This document shows positions 23,536-30,863 of a stretch of DNA of 31,286 nucleotides, piece by piece (positions within the stretch are counted from its first letter, which is position 1; every line of letters starts with the position of its first letter). Source of the DNA: Succinatimonas sp. CAG:777 (GTDB lineage: Bacteria; Pseudomonadota; Gammaproteobacteria; Enterobacterales; Succinivibrionaceae); contig HF987925.1 in NCBI GenBank assembly GCA_000431835.1, forward strand, positions 85,827 through 117,112, given 5' to 3'. The notes below the pieces were generated by a model. The model saw only the letters and a program-made list of their open reading frames with translations, was not told where the DNA came from and did no database searches. Made by a program: the position numbers and the translations under genes.

Positions 23536-24834
23536 ATGTCTTGGAAAATTTTGCTTGCCATGATGGTTACGTTTGCACTCATGATGAGTTCAAGCTACAC
23601 CATGTTGATCCCTTTTCTTCCTATATATATGCAAAGTGAGCTAGGAGCAACAGCTGATAACGTAAGTCTGTGGTCCGGAGTTACTTATGCTATTACCTTT
23701 GCTATTAGTGCCTTCGTTTCCCCAATTTGGGGTAAGCTCTCTGATAAGATGGGTAAAAAACCAATGATCATCAGAGCTAGCTTTTTACTAGCAATTACCT
23801 ACTTTTTAGGTGGTATTGTCAGAACTCCTTTTGAGCTATTCTTAGTAAGAGCTTTCCAAGGTATTGCTTCAGGCCTGTGGCCTGCATGTTTAGTTATGAT
23901 GTCGGCCTGTGTACCTAAGAATAAGATAGGTATCAGTATGGGACTTATGCAAAGCGCTAACATCTGTGGCGGTATCATCGGACCATTATTAGGTGGCATT
24001 TTAGCTACAGCTTTTGGTATGAGAAACTCTTTTTATGTTGGTGCTGTAGCTTTATCATTGATTACAGTTACTACAATACTCTTTATTAAAGAGCCACCTG
24101 TTGCACCTGAAAAAGAAATCAATAAAGCACAAAACACCTCATACCTTACCTTTATAAAGGATAAGAATATCCTGATCCTGCTGTTATGTGTTTGCATGAC
24201 TAACTTGGTTATTCTGCAAATTCAGCCTATTGTGTCTCTTTATGTTCAACAACTAAGTCACAACAGTGATAAAGCTGTTTTACTTACAGGCTTTATCATG
24301 TCTTTAGGTGGTATAGCAGGAGCTTTAGCCTCACCTTTATGGGGAAAGACAGGTCAAAAGGTAGGCTTTTATAAGACCATTACCTTAGCTTTCATCAGTG
24401 CAGGTCTGCTTATGAGTCTGCAAGGTGTACCAAATTCTTTAGTCCTTTTCGGTCTGATGCAATTCTTATGCGGATTGGGATTTTCAGGAATTTTTCCATC
24501 TGCTAATTCAATCTTAGTACTGTTAACACCTCCTTCATCAAGAGGTATGGGGTTTGGCAGTTTATTCTCTGCACAAATGATAGGTGGTGCTCTAGGACCT
24601 GTTATTGGTGGTGTAATTGTCTCATTCATGAGCTTTAACACTGTTTATATCATCTCAGGTAGCATTCTCTTTGTTATTGGTATCTATCTTAAATTCTTTG
24701 CTCCAGAATCATTTAAGCAAAAGGCAAGCTTAACTAAAGATCATAAGATCGAAAGCAGAAACAAAGAATATCTAGATGACATTAAAAAGAAGGCACAAGC
24801 TGAGCTCTTAGATGAAAGAGAAAAGGCAAAATAG
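23536..24834 (+). CDS. MFS drug-efflux-type transporter (paralogue 1)
   Basis: 432 residues with twelve hydrophobic helices and the MFS loop 2-3 motif GKLSDKMGKKPMIIR. The MSSSYTMLIPFLPIYMQ start, ARAFQGIASGLWPA-type segment and GLMQSANICGGIIGPLLGG (motif C, the antiporter signature of drug:proton exporters) point to a DHA1-type exporter. A charged C-terminal tail of about 40 residues follows the last helix. It is clearly paralogous to the gene at 26151, with the same motifs in the same order. The substrate is unknown. Confidence 0.88.
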   Translation: MSWKILLAMMVTFALMMSSSYTMLIPFLPIYMQSELGATADNVSLWSGVTYAITFAISAFVSPIWGKLSDKMGKKPMIIRASFLLAITYFLGGIVRTPFELFLVRAFQGIASGLWPACLVMMSACVPKNKIGISMGLMQSANICGGIIGPLLGGILATAFGMRNSFYVGAVALSLITVTTILFIKEPPVAPEKEINKAQNTSYLTFIKDKNILILLLCVCMTNLVILQIQPIVSLYVQQLSHNSDKAVLLTGFIMSLGGIAGALASPLWGKTGQKVGFYKTITLAFISAGLLMSLQGVPNSLVLFGLMQFLCGLGFSGIFPSANSILVLLTPPSSRGMGFGSLFSAQMIGGALGPVIGGVIVSFMSFNTVYIISGSILFVIGIYLKFFAPESFKQKASLTKDHKIESRNKEYLDDIKKKAQAELLDEREKAK

Positions 24835-24853
24835 TATTGTCCTCATATAAATT

Positions 24854-24889
24854 CTCACAATCAATTCTTACAAAAATTTCGATTGTGAG
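24854..24889 (+). other. Inverted repeat after the first MFS gene
   Basis: CTCACAATC (24854-24862) and GATTGTGAG (24881-24889) enclose 18 bases, 19 bp after the stop. Without a T-run it is not a typical terminator. It marks the left edge of the 527-bp non-coding region holding the repeat array. Confidence 0.4.
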
Positions 24890-24911
24890 GACCTTTGAAG
24901 ATGGTTATCTG

Positions 24912-25181
24912 TATACTGTTCTAAGTCCACTTACAAATTCAATTATACTGCTCCTAATTATTTCATAGACTTTATATGCATGCTGTTCTTGATTTTTACA
25001 CATATTTTTCACGCATACTGTTCTTAAAAAGCTAATATATCCTTTTGAACTTTCGAAGTTTTTTTATATCATTTCAGATTATTTATGTAATTTTATATGC
25101 ATACCGTTCTTGAATTATTTATGCATTTGATCACCCATACTATTCCTGATTTTCATGGATTTTTTAATGTTTACCGATCCT
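24912..25181 (+). repeat. Degenerate ~35-bp direct-repeat array (core CATACTGTTCTT)
   Basis: Seven imperfect copies of a 12-bp core begin at 24912, 24944, 24979, 25014, 25100, 25136 and 25170. The spacings are 32, 35, 35, 86, 36 and 34 bp, and the AT-rich spacers also share stretches such as TTATATG before and GATTTTT after the core. Examples are CATGCTGTTCTT, CATACTGTTCTT, CATACCGTTCTT and CATACTATTCCT. Spacing close to a whole number of helical turns suggests protein binding. It lies between an MFS gene and the XRE/S24 regulator, whose operator it might be. The cores are too degenerate and the spacers too similar for CRISPR. Confidence 0.6.
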
Positions 25182-25227
25182 CATCTTTTATAAAGAGATC
25201 TTAAGTTTATCTACACTCATTCTAAAT

Positions 25228-25269
25228 GCACTTAAGTTAGGCAATAAAGCACTTAATTTGAGCAATATT
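25228..25269 (+). repeat. 21-bp tandem repeat upstream of the S24 regulator
   Basis: Two adjacent copies, 25228-25248 and 25249-25269, share GCACTTAA-TT-...-GCAATA; a third GCACTTAA occurs at 25329-25336, next to a TATACT -10-like box (25323-25328) and close to the regulator start. They may be the autoregulatory operators of the downstream repressor. Confidence 0.45.
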
Positions 25270-25361
25270 ATCTTTAGTACACCTCTTTTAGGGCACATAA
25301 AAAAATCACCTTTTTAGCCGTTTATACTGCACTTAAAAATAAGAGATAAAGGTAGTTTGCT

Positions 25362-26051
25362 ATGATAGATAAAACAATTGGTGAACGTATAAAACAGACT
25401 TTATATGAAAAGAGAATGACAGGTTTTGAATTAGCTTCAAAAGCAAAAATCTCTGAAGGTGGACTGTCACAGATTATAAACAACAAAATTGTTAACCTGA
25501 AAGTTGATACTGCTTTGAGGATCGCAAAGGCGCTTAATGTATCGCCAATGTGGCTGCTTTTAGGAGATAAAAGTGATGAGTCTCTGTTCTCTGAGGAGCA
25601 TCCTGTTATTGGTAGCGACTATTACCCTGTACCTCGATATGAAGTAACATTTGATCCTAAGACTGATACTGAGCCAAAATTTGTTGAATACAAATATGAC
25701 AGACTGTCCCTCTTCCATAAGTCTTATTTTGAGAAATATGGGATCAGAAGTTGCGCCTTTTGTAAAAGTTTTAAGGTAACAGGCGACAGCATGGAACCAT
25801 TAATTAAAAATGGCGACTACGTGATCGTAGACTGCGATCCCAAATTAAAAATAGTAGATGGTGATATCTATGCTTTCTGTGACGCTTCAGGATTGCATGT
25901 AAAAAGACTTATTGCTCCTCTTCGTGGAGGTCTGATCATAAGATCAGATAATCGTCTCTATGAGGATGAGTTCTTATCGAAAGAAGAGGTGTCCTCAATT
26001 AGAGTAATTGGTCATGTAATAGATAGAGCAGGCTCAATTATCGGAGCATAG
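25362..26051 (+). CDS. XRE-family HTH repressor with S24 (LexA/CI-like) peptidase domain
   Basis: 229 residues. The N-terminal helix-turn-helix (about 5-65) reads GFELASKAKISEGGLSQIIN, and the C-terminal S24 domain (about 128-225) keeps Ser143 in VTGDSMEPLI and Lys181 in LHVKRL, the catalytic dyad of LexA/CI self-cleavage. I do not see the usual Ala-Gly or Cys-Gly cleavage site in the linker (residues 70-128), so cleavage is uncertain; many chromosomal S24 regulators of this kind act without it. Neighbours on both sides are paralogous efflux transporters, suggesting local control of export instead of prophage immunity, and no phage genes are in view. Confidence 0.9.
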   Translation: MIDKTIGERIKQTLYEKRMTGFELASKAKISEGGLSQIINNKIVNLKVDTALRIAKALNVSPMWLLLGDKSDESLFSEEHPVIGSDYYPVPRYEVTFDPKTDTEPKFVEYKYDRLSLFHKSYFEKYGIRSCAFCKSFKVTGDSMEPLIKNGDYVIVDCDPKLKIVDGDIYAFCDASGLHVKRLIAPLRGGLIIRSDNRLYEDEFLSKEEVSSIRVIGHVIDRAGSIIGA

Positions 26052-26113
26052 GTAAGCTAAATTTATTCTTTTGATTTTTATTAGCTTTTAGGTCAAATAT
26101 TAAAAATATATTA

Positions 26114-26142
26114 AGGCAAATCTTATCTAATTTGCCTATAAT
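26114..26142 (+). promoter_or_regulatory. Operator-promoter of the second MFS gene
   Basis: An inverted repeat AGGCAAAT (26114-26121)/ATTTGCCT (26130-26137) with an 8-bp spacer overlaps the start of a perfect -10 TATAAT (26137-26142). No -35 box is recognisable. The predicted start, about 26149, is one or two bases before the ATG, and no Shine-Dalgarno sequence exists, so the mRNA may be leaderless. Confidence 0.5.
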
Positions 26143-26150
26143 TACGACCT

Positions 26151-27347
26151 ATGAAGATAAGACAGCTTACTTTAATCGTACTCACACTCAATATGCTACT
26201 TTTAAGTAGCTCTAATACATTGGTAATGCCTTTTTTACCACTGTATCTTCAGGATGAACTAAACTGTCCTCAATCATATCTTAGCATCTATATTGCTACA
26301 GCATATTCCATCACCTTTATTATCAGTATGTTTGTAGCCCCAATTTGGGGTAAATTTGCTGATCTCTATGGCAAGAAAACTATGCTAGTAAGAGTATCGG
26401 TAATTTTAAGCATCTCATATTTGTGTTGTTACTTATCTACTAATGCCATCGAGCTGTGCTTATCAAGAGCTCTGCAAGGTCTTGCCTCTGGAATGACACC
26501 TGCTTTTTTAGGCCTTGTATCTGAATTACAAGCATCTAATAAGACAGGTAAAGCCATGGGCATTATTCAAAGTGCCAACCTTGCAGGTACCATCATAGGA
26601 CCAATAATAGGTGGCTTAATTAGTGAGCTTACAGGTGTTAGAGAGTGTTTCTTTATCGTGATGATTGTAACTGCAATCACCGTTGCACTTAATATTTTTG
26701 TAGTAAAAGAACCTTGTGCTATACATCAGGATAACACCAATCAGCAGTTATCCGATGACAACAGCTTTGCTCCTTTAATCAAAGATCCTGTTATTCAGTC
26801 TTTGGCATGCTGTATTTTTATCAATGCCATGTCTATCATGATGGTAGTGCCAATGTTATCTACCTACGTGATTTCACTTACTGACTACAAAGATCCTATT
26901 GTGATGTCAGGTCTAATCTTTGCTCTAAGTGGTATCGCAGGAGCCATAGCCTCTCCTATATGGGGCTCATACGGTAATAAATTTAGCTACTTAAATATTC
27001 TGGCCGTAAGTACCTTTGGTGCTGCCCTCACATACCTAATTCAGACATTCGTAAGAGAAATATCAATATTTGCCCTGATGCAATTTGTATTTGGTCTGTG
27101 TATCTGTGCCATCGCTCCAGCAGTACATTCAATTACAGCAAAACACGTTGAAAAACAAAATAAGACTAAGGCCTACTCTCTTATATACAGCTCGCAGCAA
27201 CTAGGTAATCTCTCTGGTCCTATCGTCTGTGCTGTAATCACAAACGTATTTGCGCATAACTATGTATTTTTATGTATTAGTGCAATGCTAGGCTCTCTAT
27301 TTACATATCTTATTCTCATAAAGGTTCTTAAAAGAAATAAAGGATAA
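26151..27347 (+). CDS. MFS drug-efflux-type transporter (paralogue 2)
   Basis: 398 residues, twelve predicted helices. It shares with the transporter at 23536 the SSSNTLVMPFLPLYLQ start, the APIWGKFADLYGKKTMLVR loop, RALQGLASGMTPA and GIIQSANLAGTIIGPIIGG (motif C). It lacks the long charged C-terminal tail of paralogue 1. The ATG at 26151 aligns with that of paralogue 1, which supports it despite the absence of a ribosome-binding site. The divergence between the two copies suggests an old duplication around the regulator. Substrate unknown. Confidence 0.87.
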   Translation: MKIRQLTLIVLTLNMLLLSSSNTLVMPFLPLYLQDELNCPQSYLSIYIATAYSITFIISMFVAPIWGKFADLYGKKTMLVRVSVILSISYLCCYLSTNAIELCLSRALQGLASGMTPAFLGLVSELQASNKTGKAMGIIQSANLAGTIIGPIIGGLISELTGVRECFFIVMIVTAITVALNIFVVKEPCAIHQDNTNQQLSDDNSFAPLIKDPVIQSLACCIFINAMSIMMVVPMLSTYVISLTDYKDPIVMSGLIFALSGIAGAIASPIWGSYGNKFSYLNILAVSTFGAALTYLIQTFVREISIFALMQFVFGLCICAIAPAVHSITAKHVEKQNKTKAYSLIYSSQQLGNLSGPIVCAVITNVFAHNYVFLCISAMLGSLFTYLILIKVLKRNKG

Positions 27348-27520
27348 GAAAGACTCAATCCCAAAAATAAAGATGTCTTAGTTCTACTAAAAGAACTTAA
27401 ATAAAAGCTTACAAACAAGTGTTTTATAAAAGATCATTTATCAATATAGTTTGCGTTATTCATCGCAAAATCAGAAATCTATCAACAAATTGCATAACAT
27501 TTTATGGATAATTACATTGC

Positions 27521-27535
27521 TGATAATTATTATTG
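27521..27535 (+). promoter_or_regulatory. Fur/PerR-like 7-1-7 box upstream of perR
   Basis: TGATAAT-T-ATTATTG matches the Fur/PerR pattern TGATAAT-N-ATTATCA at twelve of fourteen positions. It lies 83 bp before the perR start in the 270-bp gap after the second MFS gene, where a promoter is expected but no convincing -35/-10 pair could be fixed. Confidence 0.45.
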
Positions 27536-27590
27536 ATAATAGCAGTGGCAAAATCACTAAAACTGTAATATATTTATATAAACAGTAATC

Positions 27591-27605
27591 ATTCTTAATA
27601 AGAAT
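27591..27605 (+). promoter_or_regulatory. PerR-type operator, perfect 7-1-7 palindrome
   Basis: ATTCTTA-A-TAAGAAT, a perfect palindrome ending 12 bp before the perR start and just before its GAGGA ribosome-binding site. It is identical to the core of the 29-bp palindrome at 17077-17105. A site here would let PerR repress its own operon. Confidence 0.65.
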
Positions 27606-27617
27606 ACTGAGGAAATT

Positions 27618-28007
27618 ATGCTCCAACGAAGGAACAGCAAACAAAGAAACGTAATTAGAGAATATCTATGCGGTCGAATTGATCATCCTACAGCTGAAAA
27701 GCTCTATAAGGAGATCAGATTAGAGCATCCTAAGATGTCTTTAGGTACTGTTTATCGAAATCTGATGTTTCTTACAGATATTGGAGAAATTCAAGCTCTA
27801 GATGTTGGAGATGGAATTACGCATTTTGATCCAAATCCAATGCCTCATGCTCATTTCTATTGCAAGAAATGTAAGAGAGTATTTGATGTTTTTATGGATG
27901 ATTACGAAAAAATTCAAAATATCTTTGCAAACAATGTCCAAGGCAAAGTCGAAAGTTGTGCTGTAAGCCTAACAGGATCATGCAAAGAATGTTCTGAAAA
28001 TAATTAA
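27618..28007 (+). CDS. perR: Peroxide-responsive Fur-family repressor PerR
   Basis: A 129-residue Fur-family repressor. Relative to Bacillus PerR every metal ligand appears at a constant offset of 14: His23, Asp71, His77, His79 and Asp90 match the regulatory Fe/Mn ligands His37, Asp85, His91, His93 and Asp104; Cys82, Cys85, Cys122 and Cys125 match the structural zinc Cys96, 99, 136 and 139. Asp instead of Glu at position 71 is the feature that favours peroxide-sensing PerR over Fur. The N-terminus is shorter than in Bacillus PerR. GAGGA sits four bases before the ATG. It is followed 37 bp later by rubrerythrin, a classic PerR target. Confidence 0.88.
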   Translation: MLQRRNSKQRNVIREYLCGRIDHPTAEKLYKEIRLEHPKMSLGTVYRNLMFLTDIGEIQALDVGDGITHFDPNPMPHAHFYCKKCKRVFDVFMDDYEKIQNIFANNVQGKVESCAVSLTGSCKECSENN

Positions 28008-28044
28008 ACACATGCAAGAGACATTTGATTCAAGGAGACTAACT

Positions 28045-28581
28045 ATGAACAAATATGCTGGTACAAAGACTGAGCAGAACTTAAAAGATGCATTTGCAGG
28101 CGAGTCACAGGCTCGCAACAAGTACACCTACTTTGCTTCAGTTGCCAAAAAGGCCGGTTACGAGCAGATCGCAGCAATTTTTTTAAAGACTGCTGATAAC
28201 GAAAAAGAACACGCTAAGATGTGGTTCAAAGAGTTAGGAGGCATTGGTAACACCGAAGAGAACTTAGCAGCTGCTGCAGCTGGTGAGAACTATGAGTGGA
28301 CCGATATGTACGACACCATGGCAAAAGAGGCAGAAGCAGAAGGTTTCACAGAGCTTGCTGAGAAGTTCCGTAGTGTAGGCGAGATTGAGAAACACCACGA
28401 AGAGAGATATCGTAAACTTTTAAAGAACGTAAAAGCAAAGCAGGTATTCGAAAAATCAGGAGTAACAGTTTGGGAGTGCAGAAACTGCGGTCACATTGTA
28501 GTTGGTACTTCTGCACCAGAGTTATGCCCTGTATGTAACCACCCACAGAGCTACTTTGAAGTTCATGCTGAGAACTACTAG
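28045..28581 (+). CDS. rbr: Rubrerythrin
   Basis: A non-haem diiron peroxidase that reduces hydrogen peroxide in anaerobes. I place the start at 28045 (178 residues, MNKYAGTKTEQNL) because AAGGAG lies seven bases upstream; an in-frame upstream ATG adds eleven unmatched residues. The four-helix ferritin-like domain (about 1-135) holds the ligands in GESQARNKYTYFA, ADNEKEHAKMWF and VGEIEKHHEERYR; the C-terminal rubredoxin-like domain binds iron through WECRNCGHIV and LCPVCNHP. Cotranscribed with perR and followed by a terminator. Confidence 0.95.
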   Translation: MNKYAGTKTEQNLKDAFAGESQARNKYTYFASVAKKAGYEQIAAIFLKTADNEKEHAKMWFKELGGIGNTEENLAAAAAGENYEWTDMYDTMAKEAEAEGFTELAEKFRSVGEIEKHHEERYRKLLKNVKAKQVFEKSGVTVWECRNCGHIVVGTSAPELCPVCNHPQSYFEVHAENY

Positions 28582-28626
28582 TTTCTAAATTCAACACAAC
28601 TTTGATTTTATTCATAAAAGAGCATT

Positions 28627-28653
28627 AGGCGGAAGTAATTCCGCCTTTTTTTG
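28627..28653 (+). terminator. Intrinsic terminator of perR-rbr
   Basis: AGGCGGAA-GTAA-TTCCGCCT is a perfect 8-bp GC-rich stem followed by a T7 run, 45 bp after the rubrerythrin stop. Confidence 0.93.
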
Positions 28654-28771
28654 CTTTCAGATATAAGTATTCTTCGGCAATTTCTACTTACAGTTACTTG
28701 GTCAATATTATTTACATTAGAATATTTAGCTTTTAAGTTAACATAAACTTAACAAGTTTACTTTCAAAAGA

Positions 28772-28799
28772 TTGAACTATTATATTATTTGCCTATCTA
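28772..28799 (+). promoter_or_regulatory. Probable promoter of the LtaS/OpgB-like gene
   Basis: TTGAAC (28772-28777) and TATCTA (28794-28799) are 16 bp apart. The predicted leader begins about 28806 and contains the hairpin listed next. Confidence 0.45.
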
Positions 28800-28809
28800 A
28801 CTCAAAGTA

Positions 28810-28835
28810 AGTAAATTGATGACAATTTACTTTTT
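28810..28835 (+). terminator. Leader hairpin with T-run (possible attenuator)
   Basis: AGTAAATTG-ATGA-CAATTTACT forms a 9-bp AT-rich stem followed by five T, 21 bp before the start codon of the downstream gene. The stem is weak for a terminator but well placed for one inside a leader. Confidence 0.35.
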
Positions 28836-28856
28836 AACTTAAGCTAATTACAAGAT

Positions 28857-30824
28857 ATGAAAATTATAAATATAAAATTAAACAGAGGCATCTATCCAGT
28901 ACTTACTTTCTTTGTACTGTCAATTGTCATCTTTATGATCTCAAGAACTGCCCTGTTAATTTGGCATCCAGAGGGAACTGAGAGCCATATCTTTGATATA
29001 TACAAATACGGTCTACTCTATGATGTATCAATCAACTGCTCAATGTATGCAGTGGTTTTCCTAATTTGTATTCTGGCAAACTTTTTAAGTAAAGTTCCTG
29101 CTTTTATCCTTATTTTACAGAAACTTCTATTAAGTCTGATTATTACCATTCAACTCTTACTAGAGGTCTCAACGCCTTCATTTATTATTGAGTACGGTGT
29201 AAGACCAAACCATATCTATGTTGAATATTTGATCTATCCAAAAGAAGTTGTATCCACTTTAGTAAATGGCCATTTATTTGAATCATTATTCTGCATTCTA
29301 ATTTGTATTACAGCTTTTATACTCTTCTATAAATTAGCGTCAAAGCTCTATCGTGACTACACTTCTATTAAAGTTAAAAAAAGTTTACTGTGCCTGGTAC
29401 TTGCAATTGTGTTAATTCCATATGGGATTCGTGGAACTATTACCAATCACAAACCATTAAATCCATCTAATTCTAGTTTCTGCACCTCTCCTCTAGGAAA
29501 CACTATTCCTGTAAACTCTCCCTTTAATGTCTTTTATGCTCTAAGACATATCTCTGATAGCGACATTAAGAGTTCAAGCATTTTTGCTTTTGACAATACA
29601 GTAAATGTTCTAAATAACTATGATAAGTTCTCAAAGGTAACAAAACCAGAGACCATTGATAACTCTTGTCCAATAAATCAGGTTATTACCCCAAAGATCT
29701 CCCCTTCACAAAAACGCAATGTTGTAATTATTGTCGAAGAGAGCTTTGGAGCTCGTTACGTACAATCTTTAGGTGGAGATCCTATAGCTCCTGAGCTTGA
29801 AAAACTGAAAAACGAAGGATGGTGGTTTGAAAGACTTTATGCTACAGGACATCGCTCTGTAAGAGGTCTTGAAGCAATCACTGCTTCATATCCACCTAGT
29901 CCATTAGCCTCTCAGGTAAAGCTAGAACACCGAGAGGAACTTACCACCCTATCTTCTATCTATAAGAGATTAGGCTATAAGACCAGCTTTATCTATGGTG
30001 GCGAAAGTCACTTTGATAATATGAGAAGTTATTTTTTAAATAACGGAGTTGAAGAGATCATTGAGCAGAAAGATTACAAAGATCCTGAATTTGTAGCCTC
30101 ATGGGGTGTATCTGATGAGGATCTGTTCAAAAAGGCTAATGAGAAATTTGTAAAGTTATCAAATAACAATCAGCCTTTCTGTTCTGTAGTTTTCTCAAGC
30201 TCATTCCATGATCCTTTTGATATTCCTCAAGGCAAAGTCAATATCGATGGCGTAAAGACAGATGATCCTAGACGTTTGACAGCTGCAAAATATGCTGATT
30301 ATGCTTTAGGCAAATTCTTTGAGCAGGCTAAAAAAGAAGATTATTACAAAAATACAGTATTCTTAGTGATAGCAGATCATGACTCAAGAGTTCGTGGCAT
30401 TGGAGCCTTCCCTTTAACAAACTACTCAATTCCAGCTCTAATTATCAGCCCTGATATCACTCCTCGCGTAGATAAGAGAATTGTAAGTCAGATTGATATG
30501 CTACCTACTCTATTGTCACTTACAGGCGTGTCAGGTGAGTTTCCTTTATCAGGAGAAGATCTGAACCGTGATGATATTATTGAACGTGCTCCTGTAAGCT
30601 ATAACGAGCTCTTTGGCTATGTTAAAGGAGACAAGTTCACCCTCTTAGTACCAGGCACTGCTCCAATCTTCTTTAAGATAGGAGAGCACAACACCATTAC
30701 TGAGAGTGACTCTCTTTCACAAAAAGATCTGACTGTATCTGTGAGTGTGTTAAATCTTGGAATACAGATTTATGAGAACAATTTCCAAAGAATAAGCTGT
30801 ATTAAAGGATTAAAACAAGAATAG
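28857..30824 (+). CDS. LtaS/OpgB-like membrane phosphotransferase (sulfatase superfamily)
   Basis: 655 residues: about five transmembrane helices in the first ~200, then a periplasmic alkaline-phosphatase-fold domain. Metal-site residues are visible in NVVIIVEESFG (Glu294 or Glu295), the nucleophile region YATGHRSVRGLEA, and IADHDSR (Asp507, His508), with FHDPF before it. Such enzymes move phosphoglycerol or phosphoethanolamine groups from phospholipid head groups to glycans or lipids. The usual nucleophile is Thr; the aligned residue here is Ser334. There is no clear Shine-Dalgarno site. The acceptor cannot be inferred; a periplasmic glucan or lipid A sugar is possible. Confidence 0.85.
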   Translation: MKIINIKLNRGIYPVLTFFVLSIVIFMISRTALLIWHPEGTESHIFDIYKYGLLYDVSINCSMYAVVFLICILANFLSKVPAFILILQKLLLSLIITIQLLLEVSTPSFIIEYGVRPNHIYVEYLIYPKEVVSTLVNGHLFESLFCILICITAFILFYKLASKLYRDYTSIKVKKSLLCLVLAIVLIPYGIRGTITNHKPLNPSNSSFCTSPLGNTIPVNSPFNVFYALRHISDSDIKSSSIFAFDNTVNVLNNYDKFSKVTKPETIDNSCPINQVITPKISPSQKRNVVIIVEESFGARYVQSLGGDPIAPELEKLKNEGWWFERLYATGHRSVRGLEAITASYPPSPLASQVKLEHREELTTLSSIYKRLGYKTSFIYGGESHFDNMRSYFLNNGVEEIIEQKDYKDPEFVASWGVSDEDLFKKANEKFVKLSNNNQPFCSVVFSSSFHDPFDIPQGKVNIDGVKTDDPRRLTAAKYADYALGKFFEQAKKEDYYKNTVFLVIADHDSRVRGIGAFPLTNYSIPALIISPDITPRVDKRIVSQIDMLPTLLSLTGVSGEFPLSGEDLNRDDIIERAPVSYNELFGYVKGDKFTLLVPGTAPIFFKIGEHNTITESDSLSQKDLTVSVSVLNLGIQIYENNFQRISCIKGLKQE

Positions 30825-30863
30825 AAGGACACTATAAATCCTAACAAAAAGCCTGCTTTAGTA

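Noticed and set aside
24912..25181. CRISPR array
   Set aside because: The repeats are short, degenerate and unevenly spaced, the spacers resemble each other, and no cas genes are nearby.
25362..26051. Prophage immunity region
   Set aside because: The S24 repressor is phage-like, but no cro-like gene, integrase, attachment site or structural gene is in view; neighbours are transporters.
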